Source: Planctomycetota bacterium (GTDB lineage Bacteria > Planctomycetota > UBA8742 > UBA2392). Taken from it: a stretch of DNA of 34,422 nucleotides. The stretch's first letter is position 1, and every line of letters starts with the position of its first letter. Where the stretch lies: the NCBI GenBank assembly GCA_016712285.1, contig JADJRK010000003.1:1-34422 (forward strand), written 5' to 3'. The position numbers were made by a program, and so were the translations under genes. Below the pieces are notes generated by a model. It did no database searches, was not told where the DNA came from, and was given only the letters and a program-made list of their open reading frames with translations. This document shows, piece after piece, positions 1 through 7,626 of the stretch.

Positions 1-467
1 ATTATAAAACAATAAATATATCAATTTTCTACTATAAATAGATGTTGTTAACGGAAATATAAAATTTAATATATTATAAAATATTAAATACTTACTTTTC
101 TTAAAAAATAAAAAGTTTGTAAAACCATCGATTTCAATTTTTTTTTTACAACTTTACTTAAATATAACTTTTATTGATTTTAATTCCTTCTCTATATACA
201 TATCTAGTAAATAATCATTCTTTATAATTTATTTAAAAAATATTAAAAAATTTTTTTCATTTTATACAAAATTTATAATTCTAAAAATTATATTTAAAAT
301 TTTATATTTAAAATTTTTGACTAAACGTAGTTTTGAAATATTTAAAAACTTATTTTTTTTTTTTTTTTTTAAAAAAATAATATAAAACAATAACTACTCA
401 TTTTTTTATAGTATAAAAATCAAATATTGCCTAAAAAAAAAAAAAAAATTTTAAAATTTTATTAAAT
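1..467. other. Left-end A+T-rich stretch without a readable gene
   Basis: This stretch is almost pure A and T with long homopolymers and no continuous reading frame on either strand under the TGA=Trp code. Short open pieces occur on the minus strand, for example one around 230-350 that reads as a lysine/isoleucine-rich segment (...ISKLRLVKNFKYK...). Because the neighbouring rps19 and rpl2 are visibly broken by indels, this may be a real gene with further indels rather than spacer. No telomeric repeat is present here, so the left chromosome end is not in the window. I cannot assign a function. Confidence 0.4.
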
Positions 468-647
468 TTAAAGTAAAAAAAAAATTGTAATAAAAAATAT
501 TACTAAGTAAATAGTTAATAATTTTTCTATATATATATAAAAAAAACTAAAATATTTTTTATATTTAATAGAAAAAAAATTATTAAAAGAAAATAAACTT
601 ACAAACTGACGTTCAGAAAAATAATTTTGATGATCCCATAAACTTAG
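468..647 (-). CDS. Unassigned open reading frame segment downstream of rps19
   Basis: An uninterrupted frame of about 59 codons ends with TAA at 470-468. It reads LSLWDHQNYFSERQFVSLF and continues to a hydrophobic C-terminus (YLVIFFITIFFLL) that could be one membrane segment. It has no good start codon and is closed upstream by a stop. The sequence just upstream is the tail of rps19, so this may be the remains of the next gene whose beginning is lost to an indel. In the bacterial S10 operon rps3 follows rps19, and only the C-terminal part of S3 is found elsewhere here (5234-5971), so an N-terminal S3 piece is a possible but weakly supported identity. Composition is more codon-like than the flanks. 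Confidence 0.35.
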   Translation of the reverse strand, partial: LSLWDHQNYFSERQFVSLFSFNNFFSIKYKKYFSFFYIYIEKLLTIYLVIFFITIFFLL

Positions 648-654
648 TTAACGT

Positions 655-929
655 TTAAAAAATTTTATTTTTTTTTTTTTTGGATAATTAAATGGTTTCT
701 TACATATTAAAAAAATTATTTAACTTTAGGTTTGTATGGTATTTTGATATTATAATTTTTTTAAAAATATTACCCTTATAAATAAATAGTTTTTATTTAT
801 TAATAAAGAATTTATATTACTAGAGTTATTAAACAAAATAATTTTTCTATTTATATTTAATTTTATTAAAAAAATTAAATTTATTAATTTTTATCGTAAA
901 ATATTTTTTTTTAAAAATTTCTTATCCAT
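655..929 (-). pseudogene. rps19: Ribosomal protein S19 (uS19m), interrupted by apparent indels
   Basis: Ribosomal protein S19 belongs to the head of the small mitoribosomal subunit. The minus strand starts at an ATG five bases after the rpl2 stop. It carries MDKKFLKKNILR, then after a stop IILFNNSSNINSLLINKNY, LKLNNFFNM, and finally KKPFNYPKKKNKIF before TAA. The pattern SSxI...L(I)xKxYL, then xHxLxxFxxTRKPFxYPKKK, is that of S19, and the total span of about 92 codons equals the normal S19 length. The pieces lie in different frames or are separated by stops, so at least two or three indels must be corrected. The gene order rpl2-rps19 is that of the bacterial S10 operon, which supports the call. 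I judge sequencing or assembly error more likely than true decay. Confidence 0.6.
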
Positions 930-933
930 AAAT

Positions 934-1790
934 TTATTTAATGATTATTTTTGTAACTCAACCTCATGGTGAAACCTCAGGTGAATTAGTTTTCGTCCTA
1001 CCACCGTGAGGATGATCTACTGGATTCATAGCTACTCCTCTAACCTTAACCTTTTACCTAATTTCCTCAACTCTCCTGACTTACCGTAGATAATAAATTT
1101 TCTATAAATATTAGCATTTCTACCAGAACTTACCATAGTCTCGAATGAAATAGTTATTTTCTTTTTTTGTTGGTAATAAAATTACTACTATTTTTAAATC
1201 ATTATTATTAAGTAAAATTTGCGCAAAAGTGCCACTTGATGTTACTAACTTAGATTTACTATTTATTAAAATATTTGATATAACAGATCCTTTTTTAAAT
1301 ACAAAATAGGCAAAAATAACCTAAGATATTATTAAAATAATACTTTGGTTTAAAGGTAAGTATTTTAAAAAAATCACTTAAAAATAAACCAGCTATAGGT
1401 TTTATTAAAGAAGTGGAACCATTTGAATACTTTATTAAAAAATAAAATAAATAATTAGATTTTGTGTACACAATATCTTTAATAACCGAAAGCGATTTAT
1501 TTCTTCAAAATTATAATTTATTTTTATACTATCAAAAAATATAGAATTTTTTTTGTTAATAAAATCCTTCTACCACTTATATTTCTAGAACTATTATTTT
1601 TTTTTTTTACTTTAAGATAACTACTTGATGTTTTAATTAAATAAATACTTTTTTTATTTCTACTAGAATTAGATATTGATTTATTATTTATAAGTAAAAT
1701 TATTAATTTTATAGAATTACAGTAAAGTCAATAAGATAAATAATCTATAATAACTTTTAACAATAAAATTTATTAAAAAAAAATTATTAA
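934..1790 (-). pseudogene. rpl2: Ribosomal protein L2 (uL2m), interrupted by apparent frameshifts
   Basis: L2 is a core protein of the large mitoribosomal subunit next to the peptidyl transferase centre. The C-terminal part reads KVRGVAMNPVDHPHGGRTKT and PEVSPWGWVTK; this is the diagnostic L2 motif. Going upstream on the minus strand the frame changes repeatedly: GRNANIYRKFIIYGKSGELR, then SGTFAQILLNNNDLKIVVIL, then FKKGSVISNILINSKSKLV, then an N-terminal NNSSRNISGRR. Each junction costs one base: near 1045-1055, in a T7 run at 1162-1168, near 1310-1325, and in a T8 run at 1547-1554; a T12 run near 1597-1608 is doubtful. With these corrected the protein is about 280 residues, a normal L2 length. 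The start is not fixed; about 1790 is an estimate. TGA encodes Trp in the C-terminus. Confidence 0.85.
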
Positions 1791-1927
1791 ATATATTAGT
1801 ATTAAAGTAACTTATATTTAAAATATAGTTTTTTTGAGTAGTAAATTTTATATTTAAATTAAAAAAAAAAAAAAATTTTCATAAATTTAAGTTTATTGTT
1901 AATAAATTTTTTATAAAAAAATTATTT

Positions 1928-2404
1928 TTAAAAAAAATACTGTTTTTTTTCATTCTCATTTACTTGTCTGTATAATGTTTTTTGTAACTGTAAAACACCA
2001 AACATTAGCGCCTCGGCTGTAGGAGGACAACCAGGTACATAAATATCCACGGGAATAATTCTATTACAACCTCTAACAACTGAATATGAATAATGATAAT
2101 ATCCACCTCCATTTGCACAACTACCCATTGATAAAACCCATTTTGGATCTAACATTTGTTCGTATAACCTTCTAATGCCGGGAGCCATTTTATTAGTTAA
2201 TGTACCTGCTACTATCATTAAATCAGCTTGTCTTGGTGTAGCTCTAAAAATAACACCAAACCTATCAAAATCATATCTACTAACAGTTGCATGCATCATC
2301 TCTACAGCACAACACGCTAAGCCAAATGTTAACGGTCAAAATGATCCTTGTCTAGCTCATGATACTACAGCATTTGCTGGTGTAACTATATAATCTACTC
2401 TCAT
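1928..2404 (-). CDS. nad10: NADH dehydrogenase subunit 10 (NuoB/PSST homologue)
   Basis: This 158-residue protein is the complex I subunit that holds iron-sulphur cluster N2 at the end of the electron path to ubiquinone. The cluster ligands are visible: the adjacent cysteines in GLACCAVEM (residues 31-32), the cysteine in GSCANGG and the one in VPGCPPTAEAL. The start is set at the ATG at 2404, giving MRVDYIVTPANAVVSWARQG; the frame passes through two TGA codons that must be Trp (SWARQG and SFWPL). Without that reading the protein would wrongly begin at residue 37. The extent matches the conserved core of the family. It lies 27 bases after the rps12 stop on the same strand, so the two are probably co-transcribed. 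Confidence 0.97.
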
Positions 2405-2431
2405 TACCTTATTAATTAAAATAAAATAAAA

Positions 2432-2830
2432 CTAAACTCGTAATTTTCTTCTTAATTTTTTTATCATAAACTCGGGTCTAGGAATTCCATATATGGAGCG
2501 TCTATTAAACCTATTTGGTACACAAACTAAATCATGTTTACCTCTAATACAAGTAAATGACACACCTGGTAAATCTCTAGCCCCACCACCTCTAATTAAA
2601 ACAGTAGAATGTCTACGCAAATTATGACCAATACCTGGTATATGAGCTGTAATTCTTTTTTTATTTGTTAAAATAACTTTTGCTATTGGCCTTTTTGCGG
2701 AATTTGGTTTTTTAGGTGTTAATATTCTAGCTCGCATTACAACACCTTTTAGAAAGGGATTACCTTTTAAGGCATTGTGTTTAAATTTTGTTATATTTCT
2801 ATTTTGTTTATACTTATATAATAATGACAT
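2432..2830 (-). CDS. rps12: Ribosomal protein S12 (uS12m)
   Basis: S12 sits at the decoding centre of the small mitoribosomal subunit. The frame is 132 residues from the ATG at 2830 (MSLLYKYKQNRN). An upstream in-frame ATG at 2872 would add 14 residues that do not look like S12, so the shorter form is preferred. The family signatures are TPKKPNSAKR, GIGHNLRRHS (bacterial GEGHNLQEHS) and LIRGGGARDLPGVSF, followed by a basic tail ending KLRRKLRV. The stop is TAG, one of the few TAG stops in this window. It follows the small hydrophobic ORF at 2888-3118 and precedes nad10 on the same strand. Confidence 0.96.
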   Translation of the reverse strand: MSLLYKYKQNRNITKFKHNALKGNPFLKGVVMRARILTPKKPNSAKRPIAKVILTNKKRITAHIPGIGHNLRRHSTVLIRGGGARDLPGVSFTCIRGKHDLVCVPNRFNRRSIYGIPRPEFMIKKLRRKLRV

Positions 2831-2887
2831 CAAAATAAAAATAAAATTATCATAAATACAATCAAGATGCAAATAAATTTAAAATTA

Positions 2888-3118
2888 TTAAATAATCTTC
2901 AATAAAAAAATGTTTAATACATTAAAAAAATTTAGTATACAAATTAAGTAAATTAAGTTAAAATCAAGTAAAAGAAAATTATTCTTTAACTTTAAATTTA
3001 ATAAAGTAAAAAAAAAAAATAATGAAAAAACTAATAAAAGTAAAAATAAATAAAAAATAATATTTAATATTAAGATGCCTAAAAAATACTCATTGTAGTA
3101 ATTTAAATAGTTAAACAT
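2888..3118 (-). CDS. Small hydrophobic ORF, 76 residues, unassigned
   Basis: An ATG-started frame of 76 residues rich in Leu, Phe and Ile. Two hydrophobic stretches are visible, about residues 12-38 (FLGILILNIIFYLFLLLLVF) and 50-72, with a short polar linker (LKLKNN) between them, so a two-pass membrane protein is the simplest picture. Its start lies only eight bases from the start of nad7 on the other strand, leaving almost no room for promoters. It could encode a small divergent subunit of a respiratory complex, as several ciliate mitochondrial ORFs do. I do not recognise it, and A+T-rich sequence can produce such frames by chance. Confidence 0.5.
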   Translation of the reverse strand: MFNYLNYYNEYFLGILILNIIFYLFLLLLVFSLFFFFTLLNLKLKNNFLLLDFNLIYLICILNFFNVLNIFLLKII

Positions 3119-3126
3119 AAAAATTC

Positions 3127-4406
3127 ATGAATAGAAGTATATTTCATTTATGACAACCACAAAACCCATTAAATCAAAACTCTTTAAAACAATTAAAAAC
3201 GATAAATTTAAACTTTGGTCCACAACATCCGGCTGCTCATGGAGTACTAAGGTTGATTGTTCAACTAAACGGTGAGATAGTAGAAAAAACAGATCCACAT
3301 ATAGGTCTATTACATAGAGGTACTGAAAAACTTATTGAAGATAGAAACTATCTCCAAGGTTTACCTTATTTTGATAGGCTAGACTATTGTTCTATGTTAA
3401 TGCAAGAGCATGCTTATTGCCTAGCTATAGAATCTTTACTAGGTACTACAAACTATAGTATTTCTTTTTCACAAATAAGAACTCTTTTTGATGAATTAAC
3501 AAGAATTTTAAATCATTTATTAGCTATAGCTTGTCATGCTCTAGATGTAGGAAGCATGTCTAGTATGTTCTGGGCATTTGAGGAGAGAGAGAAAATAATG
3601 GAATTTTATGAAAGAGTTTCTGGAGCTAGAATGCATGCAGCTTTTTATAGACCTAATGAATTAAATATATTTTCTATTTCTAATTTCTTACTAGAAGACA
3701 TTGTAAATTTTAATAGAAGTTTTTATCAAGTCTAAACGAAATGCATAATGTCCTAACATATAATAAAATATGAAAGCAAAGGTTAATAAATATTGGCGTT
3801 TATTCTACTGAAACTTGTTATGAATATGGGTTAACGGGTGTTATGTCTAGATCCACAGGAATAAAAAGAGATTTAAGGTTAAGTAAAATTGAGACTTATG
3901 CAAATTATTATTACCTAAACTTTAGAAGTTACATAGGGCAACATGGTGATTGCTTTGATCGTTTTTTAATAAGAATGAATGAGATGAGTGAAAGTCTAAA
4001 TATAATTAATCAAGTTGTAAATAAATTAGCCTTAAAAAATATAAAAAAATATAAAAAAAATAATCAACACTTATTATTAAATTATTTAAATAAAAATCAA
4101 TTAAATAAACATATATATAAAAACAATTATAATTCAATGGAGAATTTAATTAATCATTTTAAATATTGAAGTGAAGGTTTAAATATAGCGTCTAATTTTA
4201 CATACCAATCTGTAGAATCCTCAAAAGGGGAATTTGGTGTTACTTTAATAAGTGATAATTCTAGCAAACCTTATAAATGTAAAATAAGATCGCCAGCTTT
4301 TCATCATTTACAATTAATACCAGCAATAAGTAAAGGTCATTTTTTAGCTGATTTGGTAGCATTGATAGGTACCGTTGACATAGTTTTTGGTGAAGTAGAT
4401 AGATAA
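3127..4406 (+). CDS. nad7: NADH dehydrogenase subunit 7 (NuoD/49 kDa homologue), one apparent frameshift
   Basis: Nad7 forms part of the ubiquinone-binding pocket of complex I. The start is the ATG at 3127 (MNRSIFHLWQPQNP; TGA=Trp). Conserved blocks are FGPQHPAAHGV (residues 30-40), IGLLHRGTEKL, GLPYFDRLDY, YSTETCYEYGLTGVMSRSTG, and the C-terminal IRSPAFHHLQL...TVDIVFGEVDR, which is the normal end of the family. The frame breaks at 3728-3735: the text reads caa gtc taa, and one extra A gives ...FYQSLNEMHNVLTYNKIWKQR, a perfect continuation. Corrected length is about 426 residues. The break is probably a sequencing or assembly error, since both halves are otherwise intact. The stop overlaps the proposed start of rps14 by one base (taATG). 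Confidence 0.96.
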
Positions 4407-4708
4407 TGTTAGATAAAAAAATATAAAAATATTATTAAATAAAAAATATAAAATTACAAACCTAAAAAAAACAAATAAAGTTTAATTTACAAAAATTTAT
4501 TTTACAAAATAGAAATATAATAGAAAAGGAAAAGAAATGCATACATATTTATAAATCTTTAAATACCTATAGAATAAAAAATAATCTAATATGCCAACTA
4601 ACTGGAAGAAAAAAAAATATAAAAAAACAATTTATGATGTCTAGACATGAGTTGAACAGATTCGTAAAAAATGGATATCTATCTAATATAAAAATCAAAA
4701 GTTGATAA
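4406..4708 (+). CDS. rps14: Ribosomal protein S14 (uS14m), N-terminal frame uncertain
   Basis: S14 is a small-subunit head protein. The C-terminal two thirds are clear and in one frame: YKSLNTYRIKNNLICQLTGR, then KQFMMSRHELNRFVKNGYL and IKSW before TAA; CxLTGR...SRHxLxxxxxxG...SW is the S14 signature. The likely start is the ATG at 4406, overlapping the nad7 stop, but that frame (MLDKKI) meets TAA after six codons. Runs of seven A (about 4413) and eight A (about 4469) lie between start and core. One-base changes in such runs would restore a continuous N-terminus, so the break is probably an error in homopolymers. rpl6 begins immediately after the stop. Confidence 0.85.
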
Positions 4709-5209
4709 ATGCTAAATATTACACTACCTAATAAAATAAAAATAATTACAATTAATAATAATATAATAATACTAGATGCTAAAAATATTTGTAATATATT
4801 TAATATACATAATTTTTTTTTTTTAAAAGAAGTAAATACATTAGTTATTAAAAATAAACTATACTATGATAAAAATAGCATTATTAACGATTTAAATAAA
4901 TTTTTTTTTTTTTGAAATTTTTTAATTATTAATAAAATAACTTTTCAAGGTAAGGGCTATAAAATAAAAATAAAATCTAAATCCTTTGAATTAGCTTTAA
5001 ATAAAGCTAACAATGAAGTTTTAAAAAAAAAGGGGGTTGTTATTAAAAAAATTCACAAATACAAATTTTTAATAATTTTTAATAGTAATTACAACAATAT
5101 TATTTATAAAATTTTAAATCTAAGATATATAAGTGTTTTTACTAAAAGAGGGTTAAGATTAAATAGACAAAATATATTAAAAAAAATCGGCAAAAAAAAT
5201 ACAAATTAA
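4709..5209 (+). CDS. rpl6: Ribosomal protein L6 (uL6m)
   Basis: A 166-residue frame beginning at the ATG directly abutting the rps14 stop. It reads through one TGA (Trp) at 4913. The N-terminal half is divergent and Asn/Ile rich. The C-terminal half is diagnostic: ITFQGKGYKIKIKSK, then ISVFTKRGLRLNRQNI and a lysine-rich tail; VFTKRGxRLxRQ is the L6 C-terminal motif. L6 lies near the sarcin-ricin loop of the large subunit. The length is slightly shorter than bacterial L6 (about 177). It ends 24 bases from the rps3 stop on the opposite strand, so this is a tight convergent junction. Confidence 0.93.
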
Positions 5210-5233
5210 TAAATAATTAATATTTTTATATCC

Positions 5234-5971
5234 TTAAATATAAAGTAATATTATTTTAATACCTAAAACTCCAGATAGCGTAGATACAGAAAAAAAATCA
5301 TAATATAACTTTAGACTTTTATTATATCTAGCAAATTTACCACATTTTATAACATATGTACGTTTTTTTGAATTACCACCTAAACCTATTTTTCCTTTTA
5401 CTTTAATATAAAATCCCTTTAAATTAAATTTTTTTATATATGGAAGAAAAGAACTAATTAAAAAAACTTTTAAAAAATATAAAAATCTTCTATGTTTTTT
5501 AAATGACATTTTTATCATTTTTATCTGCAACCAATTTCTAAGTAAATAAATATCTTGAAATAAAAGTGAAGAGAATATTAAACTATAATCTTTACTTTTA
5601 AAGTACCTAAGTGATTTTATTTTATTAGAAAAAAATAGTTTTTTCTTTACAAATTTATAAAATAAAATTTTTTTTAAAACATATCTATAATTTTTATATA
5701 AAATAATAATACTTTTATTTAACTTTTTTTCTAAAAAATAATAAAGATAGAAGTTTAAAGATAACATATAAAAATTATTTTTATTAAATTTTTTTTTTAT
5801 TTTTTTAAAATATGTAAATAAAAAATAAACAAATAAATTAATATTAAAATTTAAATGCATTTTAGCTAGATTTAAATTATATTTAAAGCTAGAATATAAG
5901 TAATAATAAAACAAATTATGGCTTAAGGAGTTAGTTTTTTTTTTTTTTAATATAGATAGTTTTAATTTCAA
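5234..5971 (-). CDS. rps3: Ribosomal protein S3 (uS3m), C-terminal part
   Basis: A 245-residue basic protein. Residues 186-245 carry the S3 C-terminal domain: LKGFYIKVKGKIGLGGNSKK, YVIKCGKFARYNKSLKLYYD and STLSGVLGIKIILLY, matching GxxIxxxGRLxG...T.xGxxGxKV of S3. The first 180 residues are lysine, tyrosine and phenylalanine rich with no visible match to the N-terminal KH domain of S3. In ciliates uS3m is reported to be fragmented, so the missing N-terminal domain may be encoded elsewhere, perhaps downstream of rps19 at the left end. The start is the ATG at 5971; no better one is seen. The gene ends convergently with rpl6. Confidence 0.85.
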   Translation of the reverse strand: MKLKLSILKKKKTNSLSHNLFYYYLYSSFKYNLNLAKMHLNFNINLFVYFLFTYFKKIKKKFNKNNFYMLSLNFYLYYFLEKKLNKSIIILYKNYRYVLKKILFYKFVKKKLFFSNKIKSLRYFKSKDYSLIFSSLLFQDIYLLRNWLQIKMIKMSFKKHRRFLYFLKVFLISSFLPYIKKFNLKGFYIKVKGKIGLGGNSKKRTYVIKCGKFARYNKSLKLYYDFFSVSTLSGVLGIKIILLYI

Positions 5972-6011
5972 TATTTTTTAAAAAAAAATATAAAATATAT
6001 TATTTTACATA

Positions 6012-6452
6012 TTATACATTTTTAAGATTATTATTTTCCTCACTTCTAGTATTACTTCATAGATTTCTATTTGTTCTAAACCATAAAATATAACTATTTT
6101 TTTTAAATAAAGGTAATCATAAACTCATAAAATTAAGGCTAATAAGTCAATTATTTATCTGTCTTATTAAATTAGTAAATAGTCTAAAATAAAATTGTAA
6201 ATAGTTGTTAATTATAAAAAAATTATTTTGTCTAAAAAAAAAGTTTATTATTAAAAAATCATTTATTAATTTATTTGTTTCATATGTAGATTTTATAGAA
6301 ATAGATAAAAATATTACAAGAAAAAAAAATTTAACAATACTTGAATCTAAGAAGGAGAAAAAAATACCAGAAGATAAAATAACAAAATATACAAATAATA
6401 TAACTCTAGTAAAATGAAATTTAAAATAACTTAAATTAATTCAGGTAAACAT
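6012..6452 (-). CDS. Unassigned membrane ORF, 146 residues
   Basis: With TGA read as Trp, the minus strand has a continuous 146-codon frame from the ATG at 6452 to TAA at 6012. The start reads MFTWINLSYFKFHFTRV. One or two hydrophobic stretches follow (about residues 18-55), then a polar, aromatic and basic C-terminal half containing WLPLFKKNSYILWFRTNRN. It is cut into pieces under the standard code, so it is easily missed. It lies between trnF and rps3 on the same strand, with only 35 bases to trnF, in a dense gene block. A small Fo or respiratory subunit, or a divergent ribosomal protein, are possible. I do not recognise it. Confidence 0.6.
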
Positions 6453-6487
6453 ATATTTATGCTTTTAGCAATATATTTATATAAATT

Positions 6488-6559
6488 TGCTTAAGAATGG
6501 AATTGAACCAATGGCCTTTAGGTTTTCAGCCTAACGCTCTACCACTGAGCTACTTAAGC
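6488..6559 (-). tRNA. trnF: tRNA-Phe (GAA)
   Basis: A full cloverleaf folds on the minus strand: acceptor gcttaag/cttaagc, anticodon stem ttagg/cctaa around loop ctgaaaa giving anticodon GAA, T arm attgg-ttcaatt-ccatt, discriminator A. It decodes phenylalanine. It separates the unknown membrane ORF from the nad1 C-terminal gene and may act as a processing signal in a minus-strand polycistronic transcript. Confidence 0.97.
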
Positions 6560-6576
6560 ATTTTTTTTTCTATCAT

Positions 6577-6747
6577 CTATATAATATAAGTAATACTTAT
6601 TACTAAAAAACCAATTCAAATAAATAAAAAATGTTTTCAATTCAATTGAGTAAATTGATCAAATCTATACCTAGGTACTGTACCTCTTATCATTATCGCA
6701 AATACACACATTAATAAAATTTTAAATATTAATACTATATATGGCAT
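6577..6747 (-). CDS. nad1: NADH dehydrogenase subunit 1, C-terminal part (nad1_b)
   Basis: A 56-residue frame holding the last part of complex I subunit ND1. It contains IRGTVPRYRFDQFTQLNWKH, the conserved RxxxPRxRYDQLxxLxWK motif near the quinone tunnel, followed by one terminal membrane segment (FLFIWIGFLVISITYII). The start is the ATG at 6747 and the stop is TAG. The N-terminal 272 residues are encoded on the opposite strand at 24898-25716, about 18 kb away, and stop just where this piece begins. Separate genes for the two halves of ND1 are known in Tetrahymena. Each half is intact, so this is a stable split rather than decay. It lies between atp9 and trnF. Confidence 0.94.
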
Positions 6748-6762
6748 TCATTTTTATTGTTA

Positions 6763-6990
6763 TTACATAGCATAAATTACGTAACCTACTACAAATGATA
6801 AAAATATGAAAGTCTCCATTAATGCAAAACCCATTAAAGTTGAATTAAATAAATTTTCTACTTCTTCTGGATTTCTTGAAACAGCTAAATTATAACCTGC
6901 AAATAAAATTCCTGTACCTAAAACACCAAATGCAATAGGTAACATGCAACCACCTAATACTAAAACCTTTACTGCTAGTACTAGTAACAT
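6763..6990 (-). CDS. atp9: ATP synthase Fo subunit c (subunit 9)
   Basis: A 75-residue hairpin protein of the c-ring that carries protons through ATP synthase. Two membrane helices flank the polar loop SRNPEE (residues 38-43, the conserved RNP). The second helix, FALMETFIFLSFVVGYVIY, contains the ion-binding glutamate at residue 59. The first helix has the glycine pattern GTGILFAGYNLA. The length is normal for a mature organelle subunit c, with no targeting peptide. It lies 15 bases upstream of nad1_b and just downstream of the unknown ORF at 7006-7551, all on the minus strand. Confidence 0.98.
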   Translation of the reverse strand: MLLVLAVKVLVLGGCMLPIAFGVLGTGILFAGYNLAVSRNPEEVENLFNSTLMGFALMETFIFLSFVVGYVIYAM

Positions 6991-7005
6991 GATAACAACT
7001 AAAGA

Positions 7006-7551
7006 TTAAAGAAATTTAAATATTTTATTGTAGATTAAAAATTTTTGTTTATAAACTCTTGAGTTTTTATAGTTTAAAAATAAATCAATATATGAATAAA
7101 TTATTTTTTGTTTAATATTTAAATAATCATTATATAAAATAAAACTAGCTAAATTTTTATATGCAAATTTATACCTAAAATTAGTTTTTAAATACTTTAT
7201 TTTATATAAATATGAGGTTTTAAGGAATTTTTTATATTTTTTGTCTACTTTAGTACATTTAATATAAAATGCAGGTTTTAATAAATCTAGTACCCAAAGA
7301 TTTAAGAAATATATATCATATAAATGCTTATTGATTGATAAATTAAAATAAAAATAGTTTTTATAAATATAATTATCAGTCATTAAAAAAAAGTTATTAA
7401 TATTAAAAAAAAAAAATTTTCAAATTTTATTTAAAATTAATCATATCTTATTATTTAACGATTTCTTTGAAATTAAATTAATATTCTTTAAAATAACTTT
7501 CTCAGATTTATTTATTATATCTAATGACATTAGTATTGATTGGTTATACAT
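7006..7551 (-). CDS. Unassigned basic ORF, 181 residues
   Basis: Reading TGA as Trp joins an upstream part (MYNQSILMSLDIINKSEKVI...) to a downstream part (MTDNYIYKNYFYFNLSIN...), giving 181 codons from the ATG at 7551. The protein is rich in Lys, Tyr, Asn and Phe, with no clear membrane segment. The most conserved-looking stretch is FLNLWVLDLLKPAFYIKCTK followed by VDKKYKKFLKTSYLYKIKYL. The high positive charge suggests a mitoribosomal protein, but I recognise no family. It sits between nad2 and atp9 in a minus-strand cluster with short spacers (76 and 15 bases). An internal ATG at 7383 would give a 125-residue form. Confidence 0.65.
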
Positions 7552-7626
7552 ATAGTTATTATTTTTTTTAAATTTTATAAAATAGGTTTTCTTCAATTTC
7601 TACATTACTTATGATTACACTAAAAA

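Noticed and set aside
2175..2393. Plus-strand ORF of 72 codons
   Set aside because: Antisense shadow of nad10.
6205..6417. Plus-strand ORF of 70 codons
   Set aside because: It is the antisense shadow of the minus-strand 146-residue frame, which fits the local gene direction and uses TGA=Trp.
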